Assembly (NCBI GenBank): GCA_030681235.1
Contig: JAUXWY010000342.1
Location: 1-42,761, forward strand
Reading direction: 5' to 3'
DNA from: Pirellulaceae bacterium
GTDB lineage: Bacteria > Planctomycetota > Planctomycetia > Pirellulales > Pirellulaceae
DNA: 42,761 nucleotides
Shown: positions 1 through 8,762 of the stretch, piece by piece
Position numbering within the stretch: the first letter of the stretch is position 1
How the letters are laid out: every line of letters starts with the position of its first letter
The notes under the pieces: generated by a model
What the model was told of the DNA's origin: nothing
Seen by the model: the letters and a program-made list of their open reading frames with translations, nothing else
Database searches by the model: none
Translations under genes and position numbers: made by a program

Positions 1-176
1 CGGCGGGGAGCTGAAAAGAGCGTTTTCATAGCTACCCGCCGGCTGAAGCCGGTACACCAGCGCTTGCTAAATCGATCTCGATACGTGTTCTCGGGTTTTC
101 CAATGCCGGACTCGCCCAAATCGGGAATTTGATTCACACCCCGCCGGCTGAAGCCGGTACACCAGCGCTTGCTAAA
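1..176. repeat. Palindromic intergenic element, copy 1 (cut by window edge)
   Basis: Bases 1-6 match the last bases of the left arm of the element seen whole at 21375-21473 and 39385-39484. The spacer is 7-35 and the right arm is 36-71. The 3' flank (72-140) resembles the flank of the other copies, including the stretch CTCGGGTTTTCCAA. A second right arm without a left partner lies at 141-176, so this locus looks partly duplicated. No coding potential is apparent here. Confidence 0.85.
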
Positions 177-231
177 CCGCATTCGTTACGAATCCTCGAA
201 TCTTGCTGAGAGCCACCGGATCGGAACAGAC

Positions 232-270
232 AACAACCGCCGCAGAAAACTCTGCGGCGGTTGTTTTGTT
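232..270. terminator. Intrinsic terminator hairpin
   Basis: A perfect 15-bp stem pairs 232-246 with 251-265 across a 4-base loop (AAAC). A short T-rich run follows on the + strand. It lies 30 bases beyond the stop of the leftward gene at 296-1084, so it probably ends that transcript. The T-run is better placed for rightward transcription, so it may work in both directions. Confidence 0.7.
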
Positions 271-295
271 GGCTGGGTTCATCATCTGGTGGGGC

Positions 296-1084
296 TTAGA
301 GTCTCACGAAGATGTTGGTGTTATCGGCCACGATCAGTTGGAATTGGTTCGGGTTGTCGAACTTGATTTCAGCAGACAACTTGTCGCCGTTACTGTCTTC
401 CATGATCAGCGTGTTGCCATCCAACTTGAATTTTCCTTTCGTGACGTTTGAGCCGACGATCAACTCGAAGTGATTCGAGGGCTGGAGTTTCAGCGTCATC
501 CCGCTGCCTTCGGATTCCCACTGGCCGATGTGCTTGGGTTCATCGGTGTCCCACTTTTCTGGGTTCCATAAGTTTTCGCATTTCGCAGCAAAGTCACCCA
601 TGACGATCAGGTGGTCGATGTAGAATTGGGTTGAGATCTTCCCGTGAACTTGGATGCAGCCATGCACCGTGATCATTCGAGTCTCTTCGTTGACCGAGAA
701 GAAGAAGTCTCCTCCCTCGCCCGAAGCGGCTAGTAGCTTGATCATGCGTTCGGCCACCTTCTCGGCAGGGACATCCTCTGGGATCGGAGCCAAGCGATAA
801 GCGTTCCAAATGAAGTTTCCTTCGGGTGATCGTGTGGCGATGGTCGGCAGGATGAAGCCCGCATGTTTGACTTCGAAGACGAAAACCCGGTCTGAGACCT
901 CGCGGAAATTTTCCTTCGGAACCGAATTCAATATGGTCTTGAATTCGTCCAAAGTCGTGAGCGAAGATTCTACAGTCGGGGCTCGGCCGGACAGGGCCTT
1001 GAAGCCGTCGAAGGCAAAAACTTGATTGGCCGACAAAACGCCAAGGATCAGGGCCAAGGTCAGGGTCAGGTGCTTGCGTAACAT
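296..1084 (-). CDS. Secreted protein of unknown function
   Basis: A 262-residue protein with a clear signal peptide: MLRKHL, then a hydrophobic stretch ending near VFAFDG. The frame is open 24 codons further upstream, but the ATG at 1084 is preferred because GGAGA lies just upstream at suitable spacing and the signal peptide begins there. After the signal come a charged alpha/beta stretch (about 40-150) and a C-terminal part (about 175-260) of short alternating beta-like segments, suggesting a small barrel of lipocalin type. I recognise no family and no catalytic motif. It is probably monocistronic and followed by the hairpin at 232-265. The role is unknown and the fold suggestion is inference. 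Confidence 0.8.
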   Translation of the reverse strand: MLRKHLTLTLALILGVLSANQVFAFDGFKALSGRAPTVESSLTTLDEFKTILNSVPKENFREVSDRVFVFEVKHAGFILPTIATRSPEGNFIWNAYRLAPIPEDVPAEKVAERMIKLLAASGEGGDFFFSVNEETRMITVHGCIQVHGKISTQFYIDHLIVMGDFAAKCENLWNPEKWDTDEPKHIGQWESEGSGMTLKLQPSNHFELIVGSNVTKGKFKLDGNTLIMEDSNGDKLSAEIKFDNPNQFQLIVADNTNIFVRL

Positions 1085-1533
1085 GTGAGGGTCTCCAGAA
1101 ATTTTTGGGGGGCGGATTTTGTTTTTTGTGTCGGACGATTCCAACCACGCAACCAATACTGGGAGCTAGGCGTCTTGTGACGGAGGAATAAAAAAAACGT
1201 CACCGTTCACGAGCGGAACGAGCGGCGTTGGTTAACCGCGTGGCCAGAGAAAATTTGGCGAATTCCAACTTGGCGCCAAAAAACAGTTCTAATCGCCAAA
1301 TTTGCGGCGGCCCGCGTTTTGGCTGTGAACGGTTGCAATAAATCTGCCCCACGCAGGATTTTGGGAGATTCTGACGCAGGAGAGGGCCGGTTTTATAGCT
1401 CGATAAACGCCGATGTTTCGGGTATACTTGTCGCAGGCGATCCCGCCCCTACCCGCCCAAAAGCCAAGGCCAAAATTCCTTGGTCGAGGGAGGCGAAGGG
1501 GCCCGGACTAACACGACGAGGAGAATGGCACTG
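1085..1533. other. Divergent intergenic region, 449 bases
   Basis: This separates the leftward secreted protein from the rightward DUF1501 gene and should hold both promoters. The only structure I can point to is a cluster of TTGGCG half-sites at 1252-1302, annotated separately. I see no convincing ORF: short open frames here have no recognisable start context or composition. TATACT at 1421-1426 could be a -10 element, but no good -35 stands upstream of it. Confidence 0.5.
1252..1302. promoter_or_regulatory. Dyad-symmetric TTGGCG operator-like cluster
   Basis: AATTTGGCGA (1252-1261) and its exact reverse complement TCGCCAAATT (1293-1302) flank a third palindrome, TTGGCGCCAA (1270-1279). This makes four TTGGCG half-sites in about 50 bases in the divergent region upstream of the DUF1501 gene. 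That is the pattern of a cooperative repressor site. I do not recognise the regulator. Confidence 0.4.
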
Positions 1534-2982
1534 ATGGTCAAGCCTGCGAATTTCTGCGGTCGAACTCGGCGCGAGTTTATTTGGCAATCGGGAGCCGGGT
1601 TCGCGGGTGCGGCGTTGGCCGGGATCTTGGAACCTGGCTGGGCTCGTGGTGCCGACGACGAGACCAAGTCAAGCAACCCATTGGCACCCAAAGAGCCTCA
1701 TTTCCCAGGCAAAGCCCAATCGGTTATTTTCTTGTACATGTACGGTGGCCCGAGCCACATCGATACGTTCGACTACAAACCGAACATGGTCGGCATGGAC
1801 GGCAAAACCATTCAAGTGAAGACCTTCGGACGCGGCGGGCACCGCAATGAAGGGCGGATCGTCGAGCCGAAGTGGAAGTTCCACCCATACGGTCAATGTG
1901 GCAAGTGGGTTTCGGATCTGTTTCCCAACTTGGCAAATCACGTTGACGACATCGCGTTTATCCACAGCATGACAGCCGATTCGCCCATCCACGGTTCGGC
2001 GATGTTGCAGATGAACACCGGCAAGATCCAGTCCGGCAGTCCATGCCTGGGAGCTTGGGTCAACTACGGCTTGGGGACGGTCAACGAGAACTTGCCCGGC
2101 TTTGTCGTCATGTTGGACCATTCGGGTGGTCCGATTTCGGGCCCCAAGAACTGGACGACGGGTTACATGCCCGCGACCTACCAAGGAACCGTTGTGCGCA
2201 GCGAGGGTTCGCCGATCTTGGACTTGCGCCGACCCTTGGACATGAGCGATGAAACGCAGCGCGACTTGATCGACACGCTCCAGTATTACAATCACCAACA
2301 CTTGTCGGCCAACGCGAACCATTCGGATTTGGCGGCTCGGATCGCCAGTTACGAATTGGCCTATCGCATGCAGAGCACTGCGCCTGAGGCCGTCGATATT
2401 GACGATGAAACGGAGGATACGTTTCAGCTCTACGGTTTGGATCGCAAAGAAACGCGGTACTTTGGACGGCAGTGTCTGATGGCGCGGCGATTGGTCGAAC
2501 GAGGCGTTCGCTTTATTCAGATTTACTCGGGTGGTGCGCATAATGACTCGAATTGGGACGCGCATGGTGACTTGGTCACGAATCACACTTTGCACGCCGG
2601 CGCCACGGACCTGCCTATTTCCGGTTTGTTGAAAGACCTAAAGCAACGCGGTTTATTGGACTCGACGTTGATTGTTTGGGGCGGCGAGTTTGGAAGACAG
2701 CCAACGGCCGAGTACGCCGAAGGAACAGGTCGTGACCATAATGCGTACGGATTCACCATGTGGATGGCCGGCGGCGGGATCAAGGGCGGTGTGTCGGTGG
2801 GAACAACGGATGAACTAGGCGCCGCGGCGGTCGAGAATCGCTTTCACGTCAAGCACATTCACGGGACAATCTTGCATCAAATGGGTCTGGATCCGAATCG
2901 GCTCAGTTACTTCTACAATGGCCTGGACCAAAAACTCGTTGGTGTCGAAGGTGTCGAGCCCATCCATCAGTTGATCGGTTAA
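1534..2982 (+). CDS. DUF1501 family protein, Tat-exported
   Basis: A 482-residue protein of the DUF1501 family, which is related to the alkaline phosphatase/sulfatase fold and greatly expanded in planctomycetes. The N-terminus has a twin-arginine signal: RREFIW at residues 12-17, then a hydrophobic segment ending near ARGADD. So it is exported folded. Family landmarks include MYGGPSHIDTFDYKP, the central HNDSNWDAHGD and the late WGGEFGRQP and GRDHN segments. The ATG at 1534 is chosen because GAGGAG at 1518-1523 sits 10 bases upstream; the in-frame ATG at 1525 is only one base from it. DUF1501 genes usually sit beside a DUF1549/DUF1553 gene, but here the nearest one is at 39539. Substrate unknown. 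Confidence 0.92.
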   Translation: MVKPANFCGRTRREFIWQSGAGFAGAALAGILEPGWARGADDETKSSNPLAPKEPHFPGKAQSVIFLYMYGGPSHIDTFDYKPNMVGMDGKTIQVKTFGRGGHRNEGRIVEPKWKFHPYGQCGKWVSDLFPNLANHVDDIAFIHSMTADSPIHGSAMLQMNTGKIQSGSPCLGAWVNYGLGTVNENLPGFVVMLDHSGGPISGPKNWTTGYMPATYQGTVVRSEGSPILDLRRPLDMSDETQRDLIDTLQYYNHQHLSANANHSDLAARIASYELAYRMQSTAPEAVDIDDETEDTFQLYGLDRKETRYFGRQCLMARRLVERGVRFIQIYSGGAHNDSNWDAHGDLVTNHTLHAGATDLPISGLLKDLKQRGLLDSTLIVWGGEFGRQPTAEYAEGTGRDHNAYGFTMWMAGGGIKGGVSVGTTDELGAAAVENRFHVKHIHGTILHQMGLDPNRLSYFYNGLDQKLVGVEGVEPIHQLIG

Positions 2983-2985
2983 GTT

Positions 2986-3909
2986 GTGTTCATCGCTGTG
3001 GATGTTGGGAATAGCCATGTGAGTTTTTCGGCTCGCACGGGCGAAGGTTTGCATACGGTCGCGGTGGCTTGGTCGGCTGATTCGCGAACGTTTCTCTTGC
3101 CAGATCGATCGGCGCCGGTCGACGTGTGGGAGTATTTGCAGCAGACGCTCTTCGGGATATTTCTGGCGGAGCCGCCGTCGAAACCCGGGTCGGATTCGCA
3201 ACGTTGCCCGAGGCTGTCGTGGTGGGTCGCCAGTGTGAATCCGCCGGCAACCGAGCAATGGCGCGAGGTGTTGCAACATCACCGGCCACACGACCATTTG
3301 CGAGTGATTGATCCGTCCGAGATTCCGCTGCCCGATGATCTGCAAAACCGCCGCCAGACGGGCGTGGATCGATTGTTGGCCGCTTGGTACGTTTCACGCC
3401 ATTTGCCGGCGATTCAAACTGCTGGGGCATCTGCTCCGCGTGGCGTGATTGTGGTGGACGCGGGATCGGCCGTGACCGTGGACTGGGTCGATTCGGCCGG
3501 CGTGTTTCGCGGCGGAATGATTTATCCGGGGTTTCGACTCGCAGCCAATTCTTTGCATCGCGATACGGCCGCCCTGCCCTTGCTAACCGAGATCGCGACG
3601 ACAACACCGCCGCCAGCCGCAGGGCGAAATACCGCTGAGGCAATCGAAGCGGGATTGTTTTGGAGCCAGTGGGGTGGTTTATGCGGGGCGGTGGAGTCGC
3701 TTCAACGATTTGCGAGTGCCAACGAGAAAGCACCTGGTGCTCAGGTTTCAGACCCGCTGCGACCACGCGTGGTGGTAACGGGCGGCGGGATCCGTTCTTT
3801 TCGCTCGTTGTTGCCGCCCCAATGGCACTGGGAACCGCAACTCATGCCGCAAGCGATTTTGAAGTTGGCCGCGGTCACTTCGCCGGAGGCATGCGGTGGC
3901 ACGAGTTAA
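2986..3909 (+). CDS. coaX: Type III pantothenate kinase
   Basis: CoaX phosphorylates pantothenate, the first step of coenzyme A synthesis, in the cytoplasm. This 307-residue protein has the ASKHA-fold landmarks: DVGNS at 6-10 (phosphate binding), GVDR near 126, VVDAGSAVTVDWV near 155-167 with the conserved Asp, a GGMIYPG loop, and NTAEAIEAG followed by VVTGGG toward the C-terminus. It starts with GTG three bases after the DUF1501 stop, which implies translational coupling. It is slightly longer than the usual 250-260 residues because of an insert around 60-80. The downstream GTPase gene overlaps its end by 14 bases. Confidence 0.93.
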   Translation: MFIAVDVGNSHVSFSARTGEGLHTVAVAWSADSRTFLLPDRSAPVDVWEYLQQTLFGIFLAEPPSKPGSDSQRCPRLSWWVASVNPPATEQWREVLQHHRPHDHLRVIDPSEIPLPDDLQNRRQTGVDRLLAAWYVSRHLPAIQTAGASAPRGVIVVDAGSAVTVDWVDSAGVFRGGMIYPGFRLAANSLHRDTAALPLLTEIATTTPPPAAGRNTAEAIEAGLFWSQWGGLCGAVESLQRFASANEKAPGAQVSDPLRPRVVVTGGGIRSFRSLLPPQWHWEPQLMPQAILKLAAVTSPEACGGTS

Positions 3910-5257
3910 CGAACCGAGATCCCATGGCTCTCGATCCACCGTGCGTCGTTTGACGGGCTCGCAACCGGCGGCGATTGCCGTTTTTGAATTGCATGGGCAA
4001 CTGGCCATGGAGGTTGCTGCCGCTCATCTCAAGCTACGCAACCGACGGCCCCTGTCGGAGCAGCCGTGGCAGAAGGTGGCCTTTGGCTATTGGAAACATG
4101 CTGGACCGCCATCGAGCCCCGACGGAGCGTCTGCCACCGAAGACGTCGTGTTCTGCCGCACCGGGGCGGAGATCGCGGAACTGCATACTCACGGCAGCCC
4201 GGCGGTTGCCGAGTCGATATTTTCTGCGTTCCGCAACCACGGCGTCATCGTCGTTGATGCGAATGGTGATGAAGATTCGAGTCCTGCGGAAACCCGTCTG
4301 TCACTGCCAATGGTTTTACAACTCTTGGAACCCGCGTGGTGGGAACCCGGACGGCAACCACTGAGCGGCGTCGTGACTCCAACGCGGTGGCAAGGATTGG
4401 TCGAGCAATTGACGGCCGCCGATTTCCCGACAAGCTCGCGCGATTTGTGTGGGTTGCAAAGTCTCGCTTACACCCATTTGGGCAAGGCCCAGGCCAGTGA
4501 GGTGGGCCGTTTGCTCTGGGCTCAGCTTCGGGGCGCCTGGTTGCTGAGACTTGAATCGACGGCCCGCAAGGTCGTCGCGCGATCCGCGTCTGCATTGACG
4601 GACTTGGATCAGTTGCTTGCCACATGGTCGTATGGAAAATTCTTGAGTCGCGAAATTCAAGTGCTGATAACGGGGGCTCCCAATGTTGGGAAGAGCAGCC
4701 TGATCAATGCTCTGTTGGGCTATCAACGGAATGTGGTTTCGGACAGGCCTGGGACAACTCGCGACTTGGTCGGACAGACCACTGCGATCGCGGGTTGGCA
4801 ATTTCGGCTGATCGATTCGGCGGGTTTGCGGCACAGCGACGATGCATTGGAGGAACAAGGCATTCGGCGGGCCACGGAGGCCGCACGGAAAGCGGACCTT
4901 GTCATTGCGGTGAGATCCGTTGACCATCCCGAGTCGACCTTCGCCATTCCGACGGAAAACGTGCCCGTTATTTCGGTTCTTAACAAGGTGGACTTGTTGG
5001 ATGCGACCGCGTTGCACTCCGGCGCCAAAGCTGTTCCCGTCGGTGGTGTTCAGGCGGTCTCAACCAAGACCGGACAGGGTTTGTTGGAGCTGATCCACCG
5101 GATCGTGAAAGTCGTGTTGCCCGAACAGGCGAGTTCCGTTCTGTTGAACAGTCGAGTCCCGCCAGCAATCGTTTTTGCGCCCGAAATCTGGCAAAGTTTG
5201 CAGGAATGGCGGGAACGATTGTCGCAGCTTGAACTTCCGAGCAAGTCGGAGTCCTGA
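3896..5257 (+). CDS. Divergent MnmE-like GTPase lacking the C-terminal Cys motif
   Basis: A 453-residue protein built like MnmE/TrmE, which with MnmG modifies U34 of certain tRNAs. The N-terminal part keeps a remnant of the TrmE_N domain (AAIAVFEL near 25 and ELHTHGSPAV near 100). The G domain is clear: GAPNVGKSS near 260 (G1), PGTTRD (G2 region), DSAG in place of the usual DTAG (G3), NKVD (G4) and STK (G5). The protein ends soon after the G domain. It lacks the long C-terminal helices and the FC(I/V)GK motif whose cysteine is needed for tRNA modification, and the middle helical region is poorly conserved. It starts with GTG inside coaX. It may be a paralogue with another role; the genuine mnmE would then lie elsewhere. 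Confidence 0.85.
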   Translation: MARVNEPRSHGSRSTVRRLTGSQPAAIAVFELHGQLAMEVAAAHLKLRNRRPLSEQPWQKVAFGYWKHAGPPSSPDGASATEDVVFCRTGAEIAELHTHGSPAVAESIFSAFRNHGVIVVDANGDEDSSPAETRLSLPMVLQLLEPAWWEPGRQPLSGVVTPTRWQGLVEQLTAADFPTSSRDLCGLQSLAYTHLGKAQASEVGRLLWAQLRGAWLLRLESTARKVVARSASALTDLDQLLATWSYGKFLSREIQVLITGAPNVGKSSLINALLGYQRNVVSDRPGTTRDLVGQTTAIAGWQFRLIDSAGLRHSDDALEEQGIRRATEAARKADLVIAVRSVDHPESTFAIPTENVPVISVLNKVDLLDATALHSGAKAVPVGGVQAVSTKTGQGLLELIHRIVKVVLPEQASSVLLNSRVPPAIVFAPEIWQSLQEWRERLSQLELPSKSES

Positions 5258-5284
5258 GCAGCACACGATGCGAGAGAGTAACCC

Positions 5285-6031
5285 ATGCCCAGTTTAGAGA
5301 ATCGTCCGATCATCGAAGTGGCCGTCGCCGACGTCGACGATGCGGTGGCTGCCCAGAAATGTGGAGCCGATCGATTGGAGCTGAACAGTGCGATGCCGCT
5401 TGGAGGGCTCACGCCTTCTATAGGACTGGTCCGAGAAGTATTGGCGGCGGTCCAAATCCCGGTGGTGGTGATGGTACGTCCCCGCCCGGGCGGTTTTTGT
5501 TACTCCCCGAGTCAATTCAAAACGGCTTTGCTTGACGCTGAAACAATCCTGGCTGCCGGGGCGGCGGGAATCGTTTGGGGCGCGTTGGATCCCGATCGGA
5601 ACGTCGATCAACCGCGAGTAGCCGCAATGAAAGCACTCGTGGCCGGCAAGGAACTTGTGTTCCATCGGGCCTTTGATCTCGCTCAAGATTGGTCCATGGC
5701 GTTGGAATCCTTGATCGACAGTGGTGTGGATCGTGTCCTCAGTTCCGGACAGCAACCCGCTGCGGATTCCGGAGTGGACTGCTTGAAGGCGATGATGCAA
5801 CAGGCCAGGCAACGGATCGAGGTGATCGTCGGGAGCGGTGTTCGAGTGGCGACGATTCCTTTGTTTCATGCTGCCGGTCTGTGTCAGTTTCATGGGACGT
5901 TCTCGCAATCCGGAACGGACCCCGGATACGATTCGGCGGCCTTTCGATTTGCAGTCAATGATCAGCAGCGCTGTTTGGATCAGGCCGAACTGCGGGCCGC
6001 TCGAACGTTGGTGGATCGCTTGGACGGCTGA
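5285..6031 (+). CDS. cutC: CutC family protein
   Basis: A 248-residue TIM-barrel protein of the CutC family, historically linked to copper homeostasis although the biochemical role is uncertain. Family landmarks are GADRLELN near 28, GGLTPS near 41, MVRPRPGGFCYS near 62-73, FHRAFD near 125, and DRVLSSGQ near 145. The gene starts 27 bases after the MnmE-like gene with GAGAGAG upstream. It is the last gene of the DUF1501-coaX-GTPase-cutC run and is followed by a strong terminator at 6230-6269. The family call is firm; a direct copper role is only tradition for this family. Confidence 0.92.
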   Translation: MPSLENRPIIEVAVADVDDAVAAQKCGADRLELNSAMPLGGLTPSIGLVREVLAAVQIPVVVMVRPRPGGFCYSPSQFKTALLDAETILAAGAAGIVWGALDPDRNVDQPRVAAMKALVAGKELVFHRAFDLAQDWSMALESLIDSGVDRVLSSGQQPAADSGVDCLKAMMQQARQRIEVIVGSGVRVATIPLFHAAGLCQFHGTFSQSGTDPGYDSAAFRFAVNDQQRCLDQAELRAARTLVDRLDG

Positions 6032-6036
6032 ACCCA

Positions 6037-6054
6037 GGACCGTAGGAACGGTCC
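6037..6054. repeat. Short palindrome just after cutC
   Basis: GGACCGT (6037-6043) and ACGGTCC (6048-6054) form a perfect 7-bp stem with a 4-base loop, six bases beyond the cutC stop. It has no T-tract. It may be a REP-like stabilising hairpin at the 3' end of the message. It occurs once in the window as far as I can see. Confidence 0.4.
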
Positions 6055-6220
6055 ACTACAATGTCGCTCTGTCGGTCGGATTGACTGCGTTAATCTGTAG
6101 GGGTTGTAGGGATAGGGCCGCAGTCCAAAAAACCAATCAGGTCCAAGCGGGCGTCGGTCCGATACCCTATAAAGGCTGTGGGTCTCCGAAATTTGGACTC
6201 GTTCCAAAAATCGGGCAGCC

Positions 6221-6270
6221 AAAAACCGAAGGGTTCCTGTTGCGGCGAGCAGGGACCCTTCTCTTTTTTA
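6221..6270. terminator. Bidirectional intrinsic terminator
   Basis: AGGGTTCCTG (6230-6239) pairs with CAGGGACCCT (6250-6259) with one G-U pair. TCTCTTTTTT follows on the + strand. On the opposite strand the stem is followed by a run of five T (6221-6225 read as A on +). It lies between the convergent cutC and sulfatase genes and can end both. Confidence 0.85.
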
Positions 6271-6289
6271 ATCGCAACGACAGCAACCG

Positions 6290-8581
6290 TCAAAGTAAAT
6301 CAATTCGAGCCGTGGCAACGGTGAGGTCGAAGACCCCGTTCGTTTGATAACCTCGCACGGAGACAATGATTCTGCGGATCCGCCTGTCTGGTGGCAGCGT
6401 GTAGGCCCAGTTCGCATAGGTTGGATCGCTCGGAAACACAATGGGAGCCTGAACGTACCGGTAGCCCATCTGCCACCCTGCCCCATCAAAGTATTGTCCC
6501 GAATCAATGTCGCGAATGACGAGCCGCACTTCTCGAATGGCTGCCTCTCCCTTGGTCCAGCCGCGTAATTCGAGCGGTTCATTGCGTCCAGCGACCGACA
6601 GAGGAGCGACAGGATTGGTAATGGATGTCCCGATCGAGTCGGTCTCGACGCGCAGGTTCCGCCGAAAAATACTGGTTTGGAATTGCCCGGCCCGATCATA
6701 AATCCGAGCGGTGACGTCGATGCGGTATTCGGAGCTTCCGCCGGGCGTGAAGTCGTAGGTCCACCAAGTCAGGCTCGTGTTGGGCGACTGGAGGTTGGCG
6801 CGAACTTGATGAAATTGGTTTTGCCAACTCGTGCCGTTGAAGTACTGCAGCCCGATCGACCCACTCGTCTGACCTTGCGCTTGGCGAGAGATCACCAACC
6901 GAACTTCGGAAACGCCATGAATCGCCTCGGCATACCCTTTCATTTTTACTCGCTTGAAGAATAGTTCGCCATCCATTCCGGGCGCAGAAATGGTGCCGCC
7001 GAAACGTTGGGTTTCCGGCCGGAACTCGACCAACAATCTCTCGAACAGATGGCGCTCGCCCGACGATAGATCATTCACCCGGTTTTGTCGCTCCATGGGA
7101 TCGATCTGGTGGTCGTAATATTCGGTGCTGCCATCAGCCCACCGAGTGTACCGTTGATCGTGGAATCGTACGGAATGACAAACGCCCTCGATGTTTTGAA
7201 ACGCGTGCCCCATCTTTTGGTAATGTTCTGTCAGCACCCCGGACGGTCGCCAAGTTGCGGCGGAGGGAACGCCGCTGGTGGCCCAAAGCGAGCGAAAAGA
7301 GATGCCATCGCTGACGATGTTTGAAGCCTGGGAAAGCTCCAAAATGGTCGGCATGACATCCACGTGCGAGAGCAGATGCGAGCGTTGCTCGCCGCGGGCA
7401 ACGCCCATTCCCGGCCCCCAAACCACCATCGGTACCTGCGTGGTTAAATCATAGGGCAGCTGTTTCCCCAAATGCCGTTGTTGCCCCAGCATGTATCCGT
7501 TATCCGAGGTGAAGATGATCAATGTTCTTTGAGCCAACCCAGTTTCGTTGAGATACGTCCGCAATAGCCCCAGCATTTCGTCCACCGACTTCATGGCCAG
7601 CATCCGTTCGCGATATTCCCTGTCTGCTTGGGCCATTTGATCGGCGTCAAGCAGCGGAAGGTTGGCCACTGCAGGCGGCTTGCCGGCGACGTTTGCCATG
7701 TTGAAATCAGGTCGCCACGGTTGCCGCATGTTTGGCCACCACGATTCGTAGCGTTGGTCCAACATCGAGCCTGACGTCGATTTGTGCGGACCGTAGGGGG
7801 CCAAATACAGCAAAAAAGGCTGCTGAGGGTTTCGCGTGACATGTTGGTCGATCAATTGGATCGAGTCGATAAACTCGATGTTGGTGCGATACTTCGACTG
7901 CAAGTGCGGATGGTAACGACTTGGATAGCCAGCCAGGTTCAAGTTCGCCGACTCCGCCACCGTTTCTTCGTACACTCCGTTGCGCCGACTTTGATAACGT
8001 CTGAAATTGTAGTACTGACCACTCAAGCTCGCGTAAAAGTCATCCCAGCCGGCCGGGCGCAACGCTTGCCAATTTTGATTGGCCTGCGGACTGAAGTCGC
8101 CGTGCATGTACTTGCCGACCAGCATGGTTCTGTAACCAGCCTGTTTGGCCAAATTCGCGAACTCAAAATTTCGCCAATCGACTTGAGGTACGCTAGGCTG
8201 CAGGCTTGATGGACGCCCCGAGTATTGGCCAAACCCACCCGGGAATCCATTGCTGACCAGTTCGGCGGGCAAGTGGGACTTAACACCATGCTCGAACAAG
8301 TATCGGCCCGTCAACAGGCTCGCTCGAGAAGGGCCACAAAGCGGGGACGTCACATGGCAGTTCGTGAACCGAACGCCATCGCTGGCCAACTGTTGCAGGT
8401 TCGGCAAAACGCCGCTCGCGCGACCGTTGTCAAACGAAACGGTGTCGAGATCGTCAACATTGATCAAAATGATGTTGGGCCGCTGTCCCGATTGCCCAAA
8501 CCCAGAGGCCCCCCCCAACGTTGCCCAGCACCAACAGACCAGCAAACAGACGACTGGTCGAAGCAGAGCGACAGAATTCAT
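6290..8581 (-). CDS. Exported class I sulfatase with tandem C-terminal domains
   Basis: A 763-residue sulfatase that hydrolyses sulfate esters, probably on polysaccharides, outside the cytoplasm. Residues 1-25 form a signal peptide. Metal-binding Asp residues lie in NVDDLD (41-46). The formylglycine motif is C82-G-P-S-R followed by ASLLTG, so a maturation enzyme is needed. TSDNGYMLGQ and the preceding alpha/beta core extend to about residue 500. About 230 residues then form two related beta-rich modules, each with VRLVI, a QYF(N/D)G..WQ segment and a later W.Y strand. These may bind carbohydrate or another surface, which is inference. The ATG at 8581 starts directly at the signal peptide. Confidence 0.95.
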   Translation of the reverse strand: MNSVALLRPVVCLLVCWCWATLGGASGFGQSGQRPNIILINVDDLDTVSFDNGRASGVLPNLQQLASDGVRFTNCHVTSPLCGPSRASLLTGRYLFEHGVKSHLPAELVSNGFPGGFGQYSGRPSSLQPSVPQVDWRNFEFANLAKQAGYRTMLVGKYMHGDFSPQANQNWQALRPAGWDDFYASLSGQYYNFRRYQSRRNGVYEETVAESANLNLAGYPSRYHPHLQSKYRTNIEFIDSIQLIDQHVTRNPQQPFLLYLAPYGPHKSTSGSMLDQRYESWWPNMRQPWRPDFNMANVAGKPPAVANLPLLDADQMAQADREYRERMLAMKSVDEMLGLLRTYLNETGLAQRTLIIFTSDNGYMLGQQRHLGKQLPYDLTTQVPMVVWGPGMGVARGEQRSHLLSHVDVMPTILELSQASNIVSDGISFRSLWATSGVPSAATWRPSGVLTEHYQKMGHAFQNIEGVCHSVRFHDQRYTRWADGSTEYYDHQIDPMERQNRVNDLSSGERHLFERLLVEFRPETQRFGGTISAPGMDGELFFKRVKMKGYAEAIHGVSEVRLVISRQAQGQTSGSIGLQYFNGTSWQNQFHQVRANLQSPNTSLTWWTYDFTPGGSSEYRIDVTARIYDRAGQFQTSIFRRNLRVETDSIGTSITNPVAPLSVAGRNEPLELRGWTKGEAAIREVRLVIRDIDSGQYFDGAGWQMGYRYVQAPIVFPSDPTYANWAYTLPPDRRIRRIIVSVRGYQTNGVFDLTVATARIDLL

Positions 8582-8762
8582 AAATACCCTGGAACAACAG
8601 GAGCGGACCGCCGTTCAGAACGGACGCTTCTTAGGCAAAGGACTCTAGTGGAGCTGAGTTACTTTAATTGCCCAAATTCACATCGACAAGGATTCGAAAA
8701 AAAGATGAAACGAATTCGTCGGATTCCACGCTCGTTTTCCTCGAGGTGGACCCCGGTACTTC

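Noticed and set aside
1669..2595. 308-residue reverse-strand ORF within DUF1501
   Set aside because: Antisense shadow of a well supported gene.
6055..6220. Possible tRNA or other RNA gene after cutC
   Set aside because: No cloverleaf can be drawn; only short hairpins.
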